NCBI GenBank assembly: GCA_903925075.1
Contig: CAIYDQ010000234.1
Location: forward strand, 1 to 32,208
Direction: 5' to 3'
Source: an uncultured Geobacter sp.
GTDB lineage: Bacteria > Desulfobacterota > Desulfuromonadia > Geobacterales > Geobacteraceae
DNA length: 32,208 nt
A program made the translations under genes and the position numbers. Below the pieces are notes generated by a model. The model worked only from the letters and a program-made list of their open reading frames with translations, was not told the origin of the DNA and searched no databases. Position 1 is the first letter of the stretch, and every line of letters starts with the position of its first letter. Of the stretch, positions 1 through 8,118 are shown piece after piece.

Positions 1-70
1 CTGCGATGGAGTAAGACGTCTTGATTTACATTCAGATGTTCGATCTAAACGAGGCAAGGAGGTCAATGTG

Positions 71-1309
71 ATGCAGGCCGTTAACCAATGTCGTTTTTGT
101 GGTGAAACCCTAAACTACACTTTTGTAGACCTGGGCATGTCGCCTCTTTGTGAAAGTTACATTAGCGTTCAACAGTTGAATGCGATGGAGCCTTTTTATC
201 CGCTACACGTGTACGTCTGTGGCGCATGTTTCCTTGTGCAGTTGAAGCAATATGTGAGCCAACAGGAAATCTTCACCGAGTACGCATATTTTTCGTCTTA
301 CTCCAATGATTGGCTCAAACATGCCGAGCGCTACGTTTCCATGGCAACCGAACGTTTCGCACTCGGTCCGTCTTCATTGGTGGTTGAGGTTGCCAGCAAT
401 GACGGCTATCTGCTCCAGTACTTTGTCGAACACGGCATTCCGGCGTTCGGCATAGAGCCTGCCCAAAACGTCGCCGAGGTGGCTATAAAAATGGGCGTAC
501 CGACGCGGGTGGAATTCTTCAGCGAGAGTGCGGCGCGACTTTTGGTCTTAGAGGGAAAGAGCGCCGATCTTTTGTTGGGAAACAACGTGCTTGCCCAGGT
601 GCCGGATATCAACGATTTTGTCCGCGGGATGAAAATCATGCTCAAGCCCGAGGGGGTAATCACCATGGAGTTCCCCCACCTCATGAGGCTTATGGAGGAA
701 AACCAGTTCGATACCATCTACCAGGAACATTTTTCCTATTTTTCCTTCATTACCGTAGAAAAGATCTTTGCCGCCCACGGCCTCACCTTGTTCGATGTGG
801 AAGAGCTCCCCACTCATGGTGGATCACTGCGGATATTCGCCCGGCACAGTGAGAACACCTGCCGCGAAATAAGTCTAAGGCTTCCTGCCCTCAGGGCGCG
901 CGAGGAAGCCGCCGGAATCACACAACTAGGCTCATACGGGTATTTCACGGAAAAGGTCAAGGAAACCAAGAGAAAACTGCTCGACTTCCTGATTTCAGCT
1001 CGCCGCCAGGGGAAAAGTGTTGTCGGTTATGGCGCCCCCGGCAAGGGGAACACTCTCTTGAATTACTGCGGTATTCGGACCGATTTTCTGGATTACACGG
1101 TGGATCGTAATCCGTACAAACAAGGCAAGTTTCTTCCGGGAACTCATATTCCGATTCATGGTCCGGAAAAGATCACGGAGACTAAGCCGGATTACATCTT
1201 GATCCTCCCCTGGAATTTCAAGGAGGAGGTCATGTGTCAGATGTCGTGTATTCGGGAATGGGGCGGTCAGTTCGTTGTGCCTATCCCTGAGGTGAAGGTC
1301 TACAGATGA
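71..1309 (+). CDS. NDP-hexose C-methyltransferase (class I SAM-dependent)
   Basis: The product probably transfers a methyl group from S-adenosylmethionine to a ring carbon of an NDP-4-keto sugar, making a branched deoxysugar for a surface glycan. Near the N-terminus CRFC (residues 7-10) and a second CGAC form the zinc-binding region of this family. VVEVASNDGYLLQ is the SAM-binding glycine loop (about residues 105-117), and GYGAPGKGNTLLNYCGI near residue 325 is the conserved C-terminal domain motif. At 412 residues it has the normal family length. ATG 71 is preferred because AAGGAGG (56-62) lies 8 bases upstream; GTG 68 is in frame directly before it. The reading frame stays open to the left edge of the window, so an upstream extension cannot be formally excluded. 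The stop overlaps the epimerase start (ATGA). The exact sugar substrate is unknown. Confidence 0.9.
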   Translation: MQAVNQCRFCGETLNYTFVDLGMSPLCESYISVQQLNAMEPFYPLHVYVCGACFLVQLKQYVSQQEIFTEYAYFSSYSNDWLKHAERYVSMATERFALGPSSLVVEVASNDGYLLQYFVEHGIPAFGIEPAQNVAEVAIKMGVPTRVEFFSESAARLLVLEGKSADLLLGNNVLAQVPDINDFVRGMKIMLKPEGVITMEFPHLMRLMEENQFDTIYQEHFSYFSFITVEKIFAAHGLTLFDVEELPTHGGSLRIFARHSENTCREISLRLPALRAREEAAGITQLGSYGYFTEKVKETKRKLLDFLISARRQGKSVVGYGAPGKGNTLLNYCGIRTDFLDYTVDRNPYKQGKFLPGTHIPIHGPEKITETKPDYILILPWNFKEEVMCQMSCIREWGGQFVVPIPEVKVYR

Positions 1310-1860
1310 TCTTCACCGAGACTAAGCTTAGGGGCGCATATCTTCTCGACATTGAAAAAAATGAAGACGAACGCGGGTTTTTTGCACGCTCCTGGTGTCA
1401 GCGCGAATTTGAAGCGCATGGACTGAACCCTCGGTTAGCTCAATGCAACATTTCTTTTAATTCAAGACAAGGAACCTTGAGAGGCATGCATTATCAGGCT
1501 AAACCTCACGAGGAGGCGAAACTGATTCGATGCACCATGGGCGCTATTTACGACGTAATTGCCGACCTTCGCCCGGATTCCACGAGTTTCAGACAGTATC
1601 TTGGCGTCGTTCTTAATCCGCAAAATCGAAGGATGCTGTATGTGCCGGAGGGCTTCGCCCACGGTTTTTTGACTCTCGTTGGCAACACGGAAATTTCTTA
1701 CCAGATGTCGGAGTTTTATGCCCCGGAGTCGGCCAGAGGTTTCAGGTGGAATGATCCTGCTTTCGGAATCAACTGGCCATCGGATATTAAGGTGGTCTCG
1801 GACAGGGATGGGAGTTATCCGGACTTCGAACCGGAAAGGAATCCTGAACGTGAATATTGA
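1306..1860 (+). CDS. dTDP-4-dehydrorhamnose 3,5-epimerase family protein
   Basis: This RmlC-like cupin probably epimerises C3 and/or C5 of an NDP-4-keto-6-deoxy sugar. Visible family motifs are DERGFF (residues 21-26), LRGMHYQ with the expected catalytic His62, YVPEGFAHGF (112-121), and a Tyr-containing stretch from SYQM to FYAPE (131-141) followed by RWNDP and INWP. Its 184 residues match the family. It starts inside the stop codon of the C-methyltransferase (ATGA, 1306-1309), so the two are probably translationally coupled and act on the same sugar. No RmlA/RmlB/RmlD genes are visible in the window, so it is called by family and not as rfbC. Its partner could equally be a CDP-sugar pathway lying upstream of the window. 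Confidence 0.92.
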   Translation: MIFTETKLRGAYLLDIEKNEDERGFFARSWCQREFEAHGLNPRLAQCNISFNSRQGTLRGMHYQAKPHEEAKLIRCTMGAIYDVIADLRPDSTSFRQYLGVVLNPQNRRMLYVPEGFAHGFLTLVGNTEISYQMSEFYAPESARGFRWNDPAFGINWPSDIKVVSDRDGSYPDFEPERNPEREY

Positions 1861-3151
1861 AATAGCCAAATACTGCACCGGCGAATCGGAATTGGAGATA
1901 GGTCAGGCTATATACTCGTTGATAGCCGAACTGTATCCGGTTTGCCGGAGCATAACCGGCAACGGATTCCGGCAGACATTGGAAACATTGCGTCATCACA
2001 TCCAGCTCAAGGTTCACGAGGTTCCTTCAGGAACGGAGGTGTTCGATTGGGTAGTGCCCAAGGAATGGAATATAAGGGATGCCTACGTAAAAAATTCAAA
2101 GGGCGAAAAGATAGCGGACTTCCAAAAGTCAAATCTGCATGTGCTGAATTACAGCGTACCTGTCAACAAGATCGTTTCCTTAAATGAATTGCGGGAGCAT
2201 CTCTTTACACTCCCCGATTATCCCGATTGGACTCCCTACAAAACCTCCTATTATAAGGAGAACTGGGGCTTCTCTCTGAGTTACAACGAGTTCCAGAAAC
2301 TTGAAGAAGGTGATTACCAGGTGCTCATCGACTCCACGCTGGAAAACGGCTCTTTGAGCTATGGGGAACTTTATCTGCCCGGGGAGGAAATGAACGAGAT
2401 ATTGATTTCGTGTCACGCCTGCCATCCTTCACTCGCCAATGACAATCTGTCGGGCGTAAGTCTCACGACCATGCTAGCGAAGTATCTCGGCGACTGCTCT
2501 CGGCGGTTCTCCTATCGCTTCCTGTTCATACCGGGGACCATCGGCTCCATTACCTGGCTTTGTTTGAACAAGACCTCGGTCAATAAGATTAAGCACGGGT
2601 TGGTTATATCAGGTGTGGGAGACGCAGGAAATATTACCTACAAGAAAAGCAGACGTGGCGACGCGGAAATAGACCGGGCGGCTTTTCACATCTTGAAGAA
2701 TTCAGGACAGCCTTACGAGGTCATGGACTTTTCTCCCTATGGTTACGACGAGCGTCAGTACTGCTCGCCGGGGTTCGATCTTCCGGTGGGTCGGTTTTCC
2801 CGGACCCCGTTCGGACGGTACCCGGAATACCACACCTCCGCTGATAACCTCGACTTCGTAACTGCGTACGCACTCGGGAATTCCTTCGCGAGGCTGCTGG
2901 ACATCCTTCTTCTGCTGGAAGGTAACCGGACCTTCCTAAACCGCAATCCCCATTGTGAACCACAATTGGGCAAGCGGGGGCTGTACGACTCCATCGGAGA
3001 CAATGAACTCGCCATGCTCTGGGTGCTGAACCTTTCCGATGGAAGGCACTCTTTGCTGGATATTGCCGAAAGATCGGGTGTGAGCTTTGCCGCCGTCCAA
3101 GGTGCAGCGGAGTTGCTTCGCAGGCATTGTCTGCTCGATGTTTCCGGGTAA
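1850..3151 (+). CDS. DUF4910/DUF2172 aminopeptidase-like protein with winged-helix tail
   Basis: The sequence resembles the DUF2172-DUF4910-HTH_47 proteins often found in polysaccharide loci; their function is not established. The core looks like an M28-type metallopeptidase: SCHACHPSLANDNLSG (start of the zinc site) and EYHTSADN (a later His/Asp pair). The last 60 residues (about 370-433) look like a winged helix. GTG 1850 is chosen because GGAAAGGA (1833-1840) lies 9 bases upstream and because translation from it yields the usual N-terminus (residues 10-40 include IYSLIAELYPVCRSITGNG). The longer frame open from 1679 runs inside the epimerase gene and does not look like protein. The gene overlaps the epimerase by 11 bases. 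It may act on an amino-sugar or amino-acyl group and not on a peptide; that is inference. Confidence 0.82.
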   Translation: MNIEIAKYCTGESELEIGQAIYSLIAELYPVCRSITGNGFRQTLETLRHHIQLKVHEVPSGTEVFDWVVPKEWNIRDAYVKNSKGEKIADFQKSNLHVLNYSVPVNKIVSLNELREHLFTLPDYPDWTPYKTSYYKENWGFSLSYNEFQKLEEGDYQVLIDSTLENGSLSYGELYLPGEEMNEILISCHACHPSLANDNLSGVSLTTMLAKYLGDCSRRFSYRFLFIPGTIGSITWLCLNKTSVNKIKHGLVISGVGDAGNITYKKSRRGDAEIDRAAFHILKNSGQPYEVMDFSPYGYDERQYCSPGFDLPVGRFSRTPFGRYPEYHTSADNLDFVTAYALGNSFARLLDILLLLEGNRTFLNRNPHCEPQLGKRGLYDSIGDNELAMLWVLNLSDGRHSLLDIAERSGVSFAAVQGAAELLRRHCLLDVSG

Positions 3152-3580
3152 TCGTCAAGGAATGCTTCTGGGATTCGCACATCAAACGCGAATTTGGCAT
3201 GGTCAACAAGAACGAGGCCTATGTCTGGCGCGGGTACACGATCCTCGGCTTTCGTTGGCAAGGGCGTGATTTTGGATCTGGCTGTGCTTATTTTAAAGAT
3301 CTGCAGGAGTCATGCGGTAAGCGCACTTTGTTCACGCTGGTGAGAAGGCAATCGGGCAATCCAGAGCCTTAATGAGTCGGATTTAAACGAGTTGGACTTT
3401 CGGGGTTCTGGGAAGTGAGGGGAATCCGTTTCCATTACCTATGGCTGGCGAAGCGCGTTAGTTCGACCGAAAAGCGGTTTTTTATCCCTTGTTCCTGATC
3501 CCCTGTAAAGGCAAAGCGATCAAAGCTATCGAAAAGACTTATACATAGTGGTACCGACAGATACCCACGAGGAGTTGCTT
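3152..3580 (+). other. 429-base gap without a convincing gene; possible gene relic
   Basis: This is the longest gene-free stretch. A short open frame runs from 3127 to 3372 in another frame, overlapping the end of the DUF4910 gene. Its part after ATG 3199 (57 codons, including YVWRGYTILGFRW) reads like real protein but has no ribosome site in front and no family I can name. It may be the tail of a decayed gene. A weak hairpin followed by T6 lies at 3466-3483. I see no convincing -35/-10 pair upstream of the next gene, although a promoter here would make sense. Confidence 0.4.
3466..3483 (+). terminator. weak candidate intrinsic terminator
   Basis: ACCG (3466-3469), a 5-base loop, CGGT (3475-3478), then a run of six T (3478-3483). 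The stem is only 4 pairs, which is short for a Rho-independent terminator. Its position in the gap between two gene groups is the main support. Confidence 0.22.
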
Positions 3581-4888
3581 ATGTATTTCACCAGATCCGA
3601 CGCTCTCAGAACTAAAGCCCACACACTTATCCCGGGCGGTTGTCACACCTACGCCAAAGGGGATGACCAGTATCCGTTGTGCTCTCCCGGCTTTATCGCC
3701 AGGGGGGAGGGGTGCCGGGTCTGGGATGTGGATGGTAACGAATTCATAGAGTACGGCATGGGGCTGCGCGCCGTGACACTTGGACATGCTTATCCGCCCG
3801 TCGTTGAGGCAGCCTCCAGGCAGATGCTGCTGGGCAATAACTATACCCGGCCCTCGATCCTCGAGGTGGAGTGTGCCGAAGCCCTTGGCGAACTCATTGA
3901 TGCAGCCGACATGGTCAAGTTCGCCAAGAACGGCTCGGATGTCACCACGGCTGCCGTCCGGCTGGCACGGGCCTACACCGGAAGGGATTTGGTCGCCATT
4001 TGCGGGGATCAGCCCTTTTTCTCCGTCGATGACTGGTTCATCGGCACAACAGCCATGTCGGCAGGCATTCCCGAGGCTATCCGCAGCCTGACAGTCACCT
4101 TTCCCTACAACGACAGCGCCGCCTTGCAGCGGCTGTTTGAAAAGCATCCGGGGCAGATAGCCTGCTTGGTCCTAGAAGCGGCGACCGCTGTGGAGCCCGT
4201 CGACGGTTTCCTTCAAGAGGTGCGCCGACTCAGTGCCGAGCACGGTGCTCTGTTGATCTTGGACGAGATGATAACCGGCTTCCGCTGGCACCTGAAGGGG
4301 GCGCAGCACTACTACGGCATCGTCCCCGACCTCTGCTCCTTCGGCAAGGCCATGGGCAACGGTTTCTCCATCGCGGCCCTGACAGGGAAGCGGGAAATCA
4401 TGGAGCTGGGAGGAATCACTCACAAACGGGAGCGGATCTTTCTCCTTTCAACGACTCAGGGCGCCGAAAACCACGCACTTGCCGCTACCCTGGCAACTTT
4501 GGGCGTGTACCGGAGCGAACAGGTTATCGAGCGCCTCTGGGAGAGCGGTGACAAACTGCGGCAGGGGATCGACAGCATAATCGCCCAGTTGCAGCTCGAG
4601 GACTATTTCCAGATACTGGGGAAGCCGTGTAACCTGGTTTATGTCACAAGGGACGCCGAGAAACAGCCCTCCCAGCCCTTTCGCACCCTGTTCCTGCAGG
4701 AGACTATCAAGCGTGGTCTGTTGCTGCCGTCGCTTGTGGTCAGTTTTTCCCACAGCGACCGGGACATCGAGCTGACCATCGAGGGAGTGGGGGAGGCCTT
4801 GTTGGTCTATCGTCGGGCTTTGGATGAGGGGGTCGGCAAGTACCTCGTGGGAAGGCCGGTGCAGCCGGTGTTCAGGAAATACAACTGA
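3581..4888 (+). CDS. class III aminotransferase (glutamate-1-semialdehyde aminomutase-like)
   Basis: This is a PLP-dependent fold-type I aminotransferase, 435 residues. The PLP lysine is K256 in SFGKAMGNG. LDEMITGFRW just before it carries the Asp that contacts the PLP ring, and KNGSDVTTAAVRLAR is the usual phosphate-binding helix region. The family is close to HemL, but genes of this kind in surface-glycan loci generally act on sugar-like or small amino substrates and not in haem synthesis. That reading follows from context, not from residues I can point to. ATG 3581 is chosen because GAGGAG (3569-3574) lies 6 bases upstream; an in-frame GTG at 3548 has no such site. It begins a gene group running to the ABC exporter. 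Confidence 0.88.
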   Translation: MYFTRSDALRTKAHTLIPGGCHTYAKGDDQYPLCSPGFIARGEGCRVWDVDGNEFIEYGMGLRAVTLGHAYPPVVEAASRQMLLGNNYTRPSILEVECAEALGELIDAADMVKFAKNGSDVTTAAVRLARAYTGRDLVAICGDQPFFSVDDWFIGTTAMSAGIPEAIRSLTVTFPYNDSAALQRLFEKHPGQIACLVLEAATAVEPVDGFLQEVRRLSAEHGALLILDEMITGFRWHLKGAQHYYGIVPDLCSFGKAMGNGFSIAALTGKREIMELGGITHKRERIFLLSTTQGAENHALAATLATLGVYRSEQVIERLWESGDKLRQGIDSIIAQLQLEDYFQILGKPCNLVYVTRDAEKQPSQPFRTLFLQETIKRGLLLPSLVVSFSHSDRDIELTIEGVGEALLVYRRALDEGVGKYLVGRPVQPVFRKYN

Positions 4889-4922
4889 GGTGTCGATTTT
4901 TGCTTGGCAAGGAAGGGATGCC

Positions 4923-6287
4923 ATGAATAACCCCGGGCAAACAAGGGAAATAGGGCTGTTGACCCCCTACAACGGCGGCAACCTTGGCGACGGCGCTATC
5001 CAGGAAGCGGTCATCGCCAACATCAAGGCTCGATTTCCTGAGGTGCGCCTACATGGGTTCACGCTCGATCCGGAGAAAACATCTAGGATTCACCAGATTC
5101 CCTGCTCTCCGCTCACCACCTTGTCGCTGCCGCATTACGGGATAGCTGCCTCCCCGAAATTGGCAGTTGCGGTTCTCCCTGGAAAGACGGCAGCGGGAGC
5201 GCTTGAGTCGGCCAAGAAGTTCATAAAAGGGATTCCCCCGCTTTTTCGGGTGGTTAGGCTCGTTCAAACCCTGACGGGGGTGGCCTCCCGGATGCCGGCG
5301 GAGATGCGCTTCATTCGTGATGGCTACAGAAAGCTCAAAGGGTTCGATATGCTGATCGTAGCCGGTGGCGGGCAGCTCGACGATTACTGGGGGGGAGCCT
5401 GGGGGCATCCCTACACCCTGCTCAAATGGGGGTTGATGGCCCGCGCGGCTGGTGTACGTTACGTCTTTCTCAGCGTCGGGACCTGCACGTTGGAGTCTCG
5501 TTTGAGCGTGCTCTTCGTAGCCTGTGCATTGAGGCTGGCGTGCTACCGTTCCTACCGTGACCACCGCTCCAAGCAACTCCTGGACCGGATGCGGTTCACC
5601 TGTGCCGACCCCGTGGTTCCCGATTTGGCCTTCAGCCATGAACTACCACCCTGTCCGGTGACGAGGCCGGAGAGGGGAGAGACACCGGTGGTCGCCGTCA
5701 GCCCGATTGCTTATCTATCCTCCCATTCCTGGCCCAAGAGCGATCCGGGAATCTACGCGCCCTATCTGGCCGCCCTGTTAGCGTTTGTCGGGGCGCTTAT
5801 GCGCGAAGACGTTACGGTGATTCTCTATTACAGCGACACTACCGACCGGGTGGTGGTGGGGGAAATGATGGAAAAGCTGGGGGCGCTGACAACTAAGATG
5901 GTGGGGCGTGTCGAGGTCAGAGCCACCGAGAGTGTCTACGCCCTCTTGGAGTTGATGAGCGAGGTGGACTACGTGGTGGCCAGCAGGCTGCACGGGGTGA
6001 TCCTGGCCCACCTTGCGGAGCGACCGGTTCTGGCCATTTCCTATGACCGCAAGGTAACCACGCACATGGCAACCATGGGACAGTCCCGATTCTGTCTCGA
6101 CATCGACAAAGTCGATCTGGAATCTCTGATGGGGGCTTTCCTGGCGCTGCGCTCCGAGGCGGACCAAGTCCGAGCAGGGATCGCTCTGGGAAGGGAGCTT
6201 AGCCGTAGCGCCCTGAGCGCCCAGTATGACCAGATCCTCCGAGCGGAGGGCGTCGCCACACCGGCCGTGAGCGGGAACAGGCTATGA
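4923..6287 (+). CDS. polysaccharide pyruvyl transferase family protein
   Basis: The product belongs to the PF04230 (CsaB-like) family, which transfers pyruvate from phosphoenolpyruvate to form ketals on sugars. Characteristic pieces are LLTPYNGGNLGDGAIQEA near the N-terminus (residues 12-29), the GGGQLDDYWGG stretch with the following helix, and VASRLHGVILAHLAERPVLAISYD near residue 370, the region that holds the conserved RxHG motif. ATG 4923 is preceded by AAGGAAGGG (4909-4917); the frame is open upstream but that part overlaps the aminotransferase gene. At 454 residues it is somewhat longer than many relatives. The stop overlaps the next start (ATGA). Pyruvylation of the exported glycan is likely but the acceptor is unknown. 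Confidence 0.85.
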   Translation: MNNPGQTREIGLLTPYNGGNLGDGAIQEAVIANIKARFPEVRLHGFTLDPEKTSRIHQIPCSPLTTLSLPHYGIAASPKLAVAVLPGKTAAGALESAKKFIKGIPPLFRVVRLVQTLTGVASRMPAEMRFIRDGYRKLKGFDMLIVAGGGQLDDYWGGAWGHPYTLLKWGLMARAAGVRYVFLSVGTCTLESRLSVLFVACALRLACYRSYRDHRSKQLLDRMRFTCADPVVPDLAFSHELPPCPVTRPERGETPVVAVSPIAYLSSHSWPKSDPGIYAPYLAALLAFVGALMREDVTVILYYSDTTDRVVVGEMMEKLGALTTKMVGRVEVRATESVYALLELMSEVDYVVASRLHGVILAHLAERPVLAISYDRKVTTHMATMGQSRFCLDIDKVDLESLMGAFLALRSEADQVRAGIALGRELSRSALSAQYDQILRAEGVATPAVSGNRL

Positions 6288-7288
6288 ACGGGGGAGACCA
6301 GCCGCTGGTAAGCGTTGTGACGCCGTTCTACAATACCGACCGCTATCTGGCGCAGTGCATCGAGAGCGTGCTGGGCCAGACCTATGAAAATTGGGAGTAC
6401 CTCCTGTTAAACAACTGCAGCACCGACCGCTCACGGGAGATAGCCCAGACCTACGCGCAGCGCGAGACTCGGATTCGCTTGGTCGATAACGAGTCGCTGC
6501 TCGGGCAGGTCCCAAATTACAACCGGGCGCTTGGGCAGATTTCGGAGCGGAGCAGGTACTGCAAGATGGTCCAGGCTGATGACTGGCTGTTTCCCGAGTG
6601 TCTGGCCGAAATGGTTTCGGTGGCTGAGGCCAACCCCTCGGTCGGTATTGTCAGCTCCTACTATCTCAACGGCACGAAGGTGCTCGGAAGCGGATTGCCC
6701 TATCCGAGCACGACGGTGGTTGGCAGCGAAATCTGCAGGTGGCACCTGCTTTTCTTTCCCGAGAGGTATCTGTTCGGCACCCCGACAACGCTTCTGTTCA
6801 GGAGCGACCTGGTCCGGTCCCGAATACCCTTCTACGAGGAAACCAGCCTCCTCGAAGACTACGAGGCCTGTTTCGAATTGCTCAAAGAAAGCGATTTCGG
6901 TTTCGTGCATAAGGTGCTTACCTTCTCGCGGGTGGAGGAGGGGTCGTTGACCGGCCAGATCCGGAATTTCCATCCCTATTTGCTCCATGCCTTCATCTGC
7001 CTTATGAAATACGGGCCGCTCTATCTGGACCGGGAGCAATACCATAAGACCTTCGGTCTTATAAGGAAAAGGTACCTGGAAGCCCTGGCCAAAGGGGTGG
7101 TGAACAGACTGGGCGGAGAATTCTGGCAGTATCATGCCAGCGGTTTGCGGAGCGTTGGCTATGAGTTCAGTCGCATCGAATTGGCGATATATGTTGTGCT
7201 CGAACTGCTGGATGTTTTCAGACATCCAAAGGCGGCAGTCCGGTTGTTGGCTAAGTCTTTTGACTTTAGAACGCCGCCGGAGACATGA
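6284..7288 (+). CDS. glycosyltransferase family 2
   Basis: This is a cytoplasmic inverting GT-A glycosyltransferase of 334 residues with no membrane segment. QPLVSVVTPFYNTDRYLAQC (residues 5-24) is the nucleotide-binding start. LNNCSTDRSREIA follows, and QADDW (around residue 98) supplies the metal-binding DxD-type motif. A later LLEDYEACFEL is the usual ED position of the catalytic base. It probably adds one sugar to a lipid-linked glycan. Translational coupling to the pyruvyl transferase (ATGA overlap) and position just before the ABC exporter place it in O-antigen assembly. Confidence 0.9.
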   Translation: MNGGDQPLVSVVTPFYNTDRYLAQCIESVLGQTYENWEYLLLNNCSTDRSREIAQTYAQRETRIRLVDNESLLGQVPNYNRALGQISERSRYCKMVQADDWLFPECLAEMVSVAEANPSVGIVSSYYLNGTKVLGSGLPYPSTTVVGSEICRWHLLFFPERYLFGTPTTLLFRSDLVRSRIPFYEETSLLEDYEACFELLKESDFGFVHKVLTFSRVEEGSLTGQIRNFHPYLLHAFICLMKYGPLYLDREQYHKTFGLIRKRYLEALAKGVVNRLGGEFWQYHASGLRSVGYEFSRIELAIYVVLELLDVFRHPKAAVRLLAKSFDFRTPPET

Positions 7289-7316
7289 GAAATACTACAC
7301 GACAAGGGGCTACAAC

Positions 7317-8102
7317 ATGGTAAGTGGCTTTTCCCGAATATTAAATTATCGGGATCTCTTCTACATGATCACCATGCGGGAGATCAAAATAAAGTACAAG
7401 CAGTCGGTCATGGGCTTTCTCTGGGCGCTGCTCATGCCGATCCTGATCATTACCTCCGGGGTCCTGGTTAAACTCGCTTTCGCAAAGTTGTCCGGCTCTC
7501 CTTTCAGCATGCGTGAGGTGGCCAGTGTGTCAGTCAAGTCTATTCCATGGGCTTTCTTCATTTCGTCGATCAGATTCTCGACCAACAGTCTGACTTCGAA
7601 TTTTAGTCTGGTGACTAAAATCAATTTCCCAAAGATCATTTTTCCCGTCAGCGCTGTGGTGTCGCAATTCGTCGATTTCCTGATCGCTTCGACATTTCTC
7701 ATGGTCATTCTCTTTGCCAGGGGATACGGTCTCGGCATTGAAGCCCTTTTCTCTGTGGTGCTGATCATGATTCTGGTCATTCAGTCAATGGCGATCGGAA
7801 TATTGCTTTCAGCGGCCAACCTGTTCTTCAGGGATGTGAAATACATCGTTGAAGTTATCGTGACCTTCGCCATTTTCTTCACCCCGGTTTTCTATGAGGT
7901 AAAGCTGTTTGAAAAGTGGCAGGGGGTGCTGTTGATGAACCCGGTGGCGCCAGTGCTGGAGGGATTGAACGGTTGCCTGGTGATGGGCGTCATCCCATAT
8001 GGCTGGTGGATACTCTACAGTGGCGTATTCGCGGTTGTCTCCTTGGTAGTTGCGGTGGTGCTTTTCGAAAAAATAGAACCTATGTTTGCCGAATATATTT
8101 AG
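7317..8102 (+). CDS. wzm: O-antigen/polysaccharide ABC exporter, permease (Wzm-type)
   Basis: The product is an ABC-2 type inner-membrane permease of 261 residues that would move a finished undecaprenyl-linked glycan across the inner membrane with the ATPase encoded next. The N-terminal motif MREIKIKYKQSVMGFLWALL is typical of Wzm/KpsM proteins. About six hydrophobic segments follow, the last near the C-terminus (GWWILYSGVFAVVSLVVAVV). ATG 7317 is chosen because AAGGGG (7304-7309) lies 7 bases upstream and gives the usual family N-terminus; the longer frame from 7134 overlaps the glycosyltransferase. The next gene begins 16 bases later. The family call is firm; the substrate is assigned from context. 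Confidence 0.92.
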   Translation: MVSGFSRILNYRDLFYMITMREIKIKYKQSVMGFLWALLMPILIITSGVLVKLAFAKLSGSPFSMREVASVSVKSIPWAFFISSIRFSTNSLTSNFSLVTKINFPKIIFPVSAVVSQFVDFLIASTFLMVILFARGYGLGIEALFSVVLIMILVIQSMAIGILLSAANLFFRDVKYIVEVIVTFAIFFTPVFYEVKLFEKWQGVLLMNPVAPVLEGLNGCLVMGVIPYGWWILYSGVFAVVSLVVAVVLFEKIEPMFAEYI

Positions 8103-8118
8103 AAAACGGGGTATCCCG

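Noticed and set aside
1-67. End of an upstream gene
   Set aside because: Two frames stop at bases 12-14 and 22-24, and either could be the end of a preceding gene, but there are too few codons to recognise any product.
1306-1860. rmlC/rfbC of dTDP-rhamnose synthesis
   Set aside because: The family is right, but rmlA, rmlB and rmlD are not in the window and the partner is a C-methyltransferase, so another sugar is more likely.
2755-3261. Minus-strand frame of 168 codons reaching into the gap after the DUF4910 gene
   Set aside because: Most of it is antisense to the DUF4910 gene. The part within the gap is short and has no ribosome site.
3581-4888. hemL (haem synthesis)
   Set aside because: The fold and PLP motif match the HemL group, but the gene sits between sugar and pyruvyl-transferase genes, with no other haem gene nearby.
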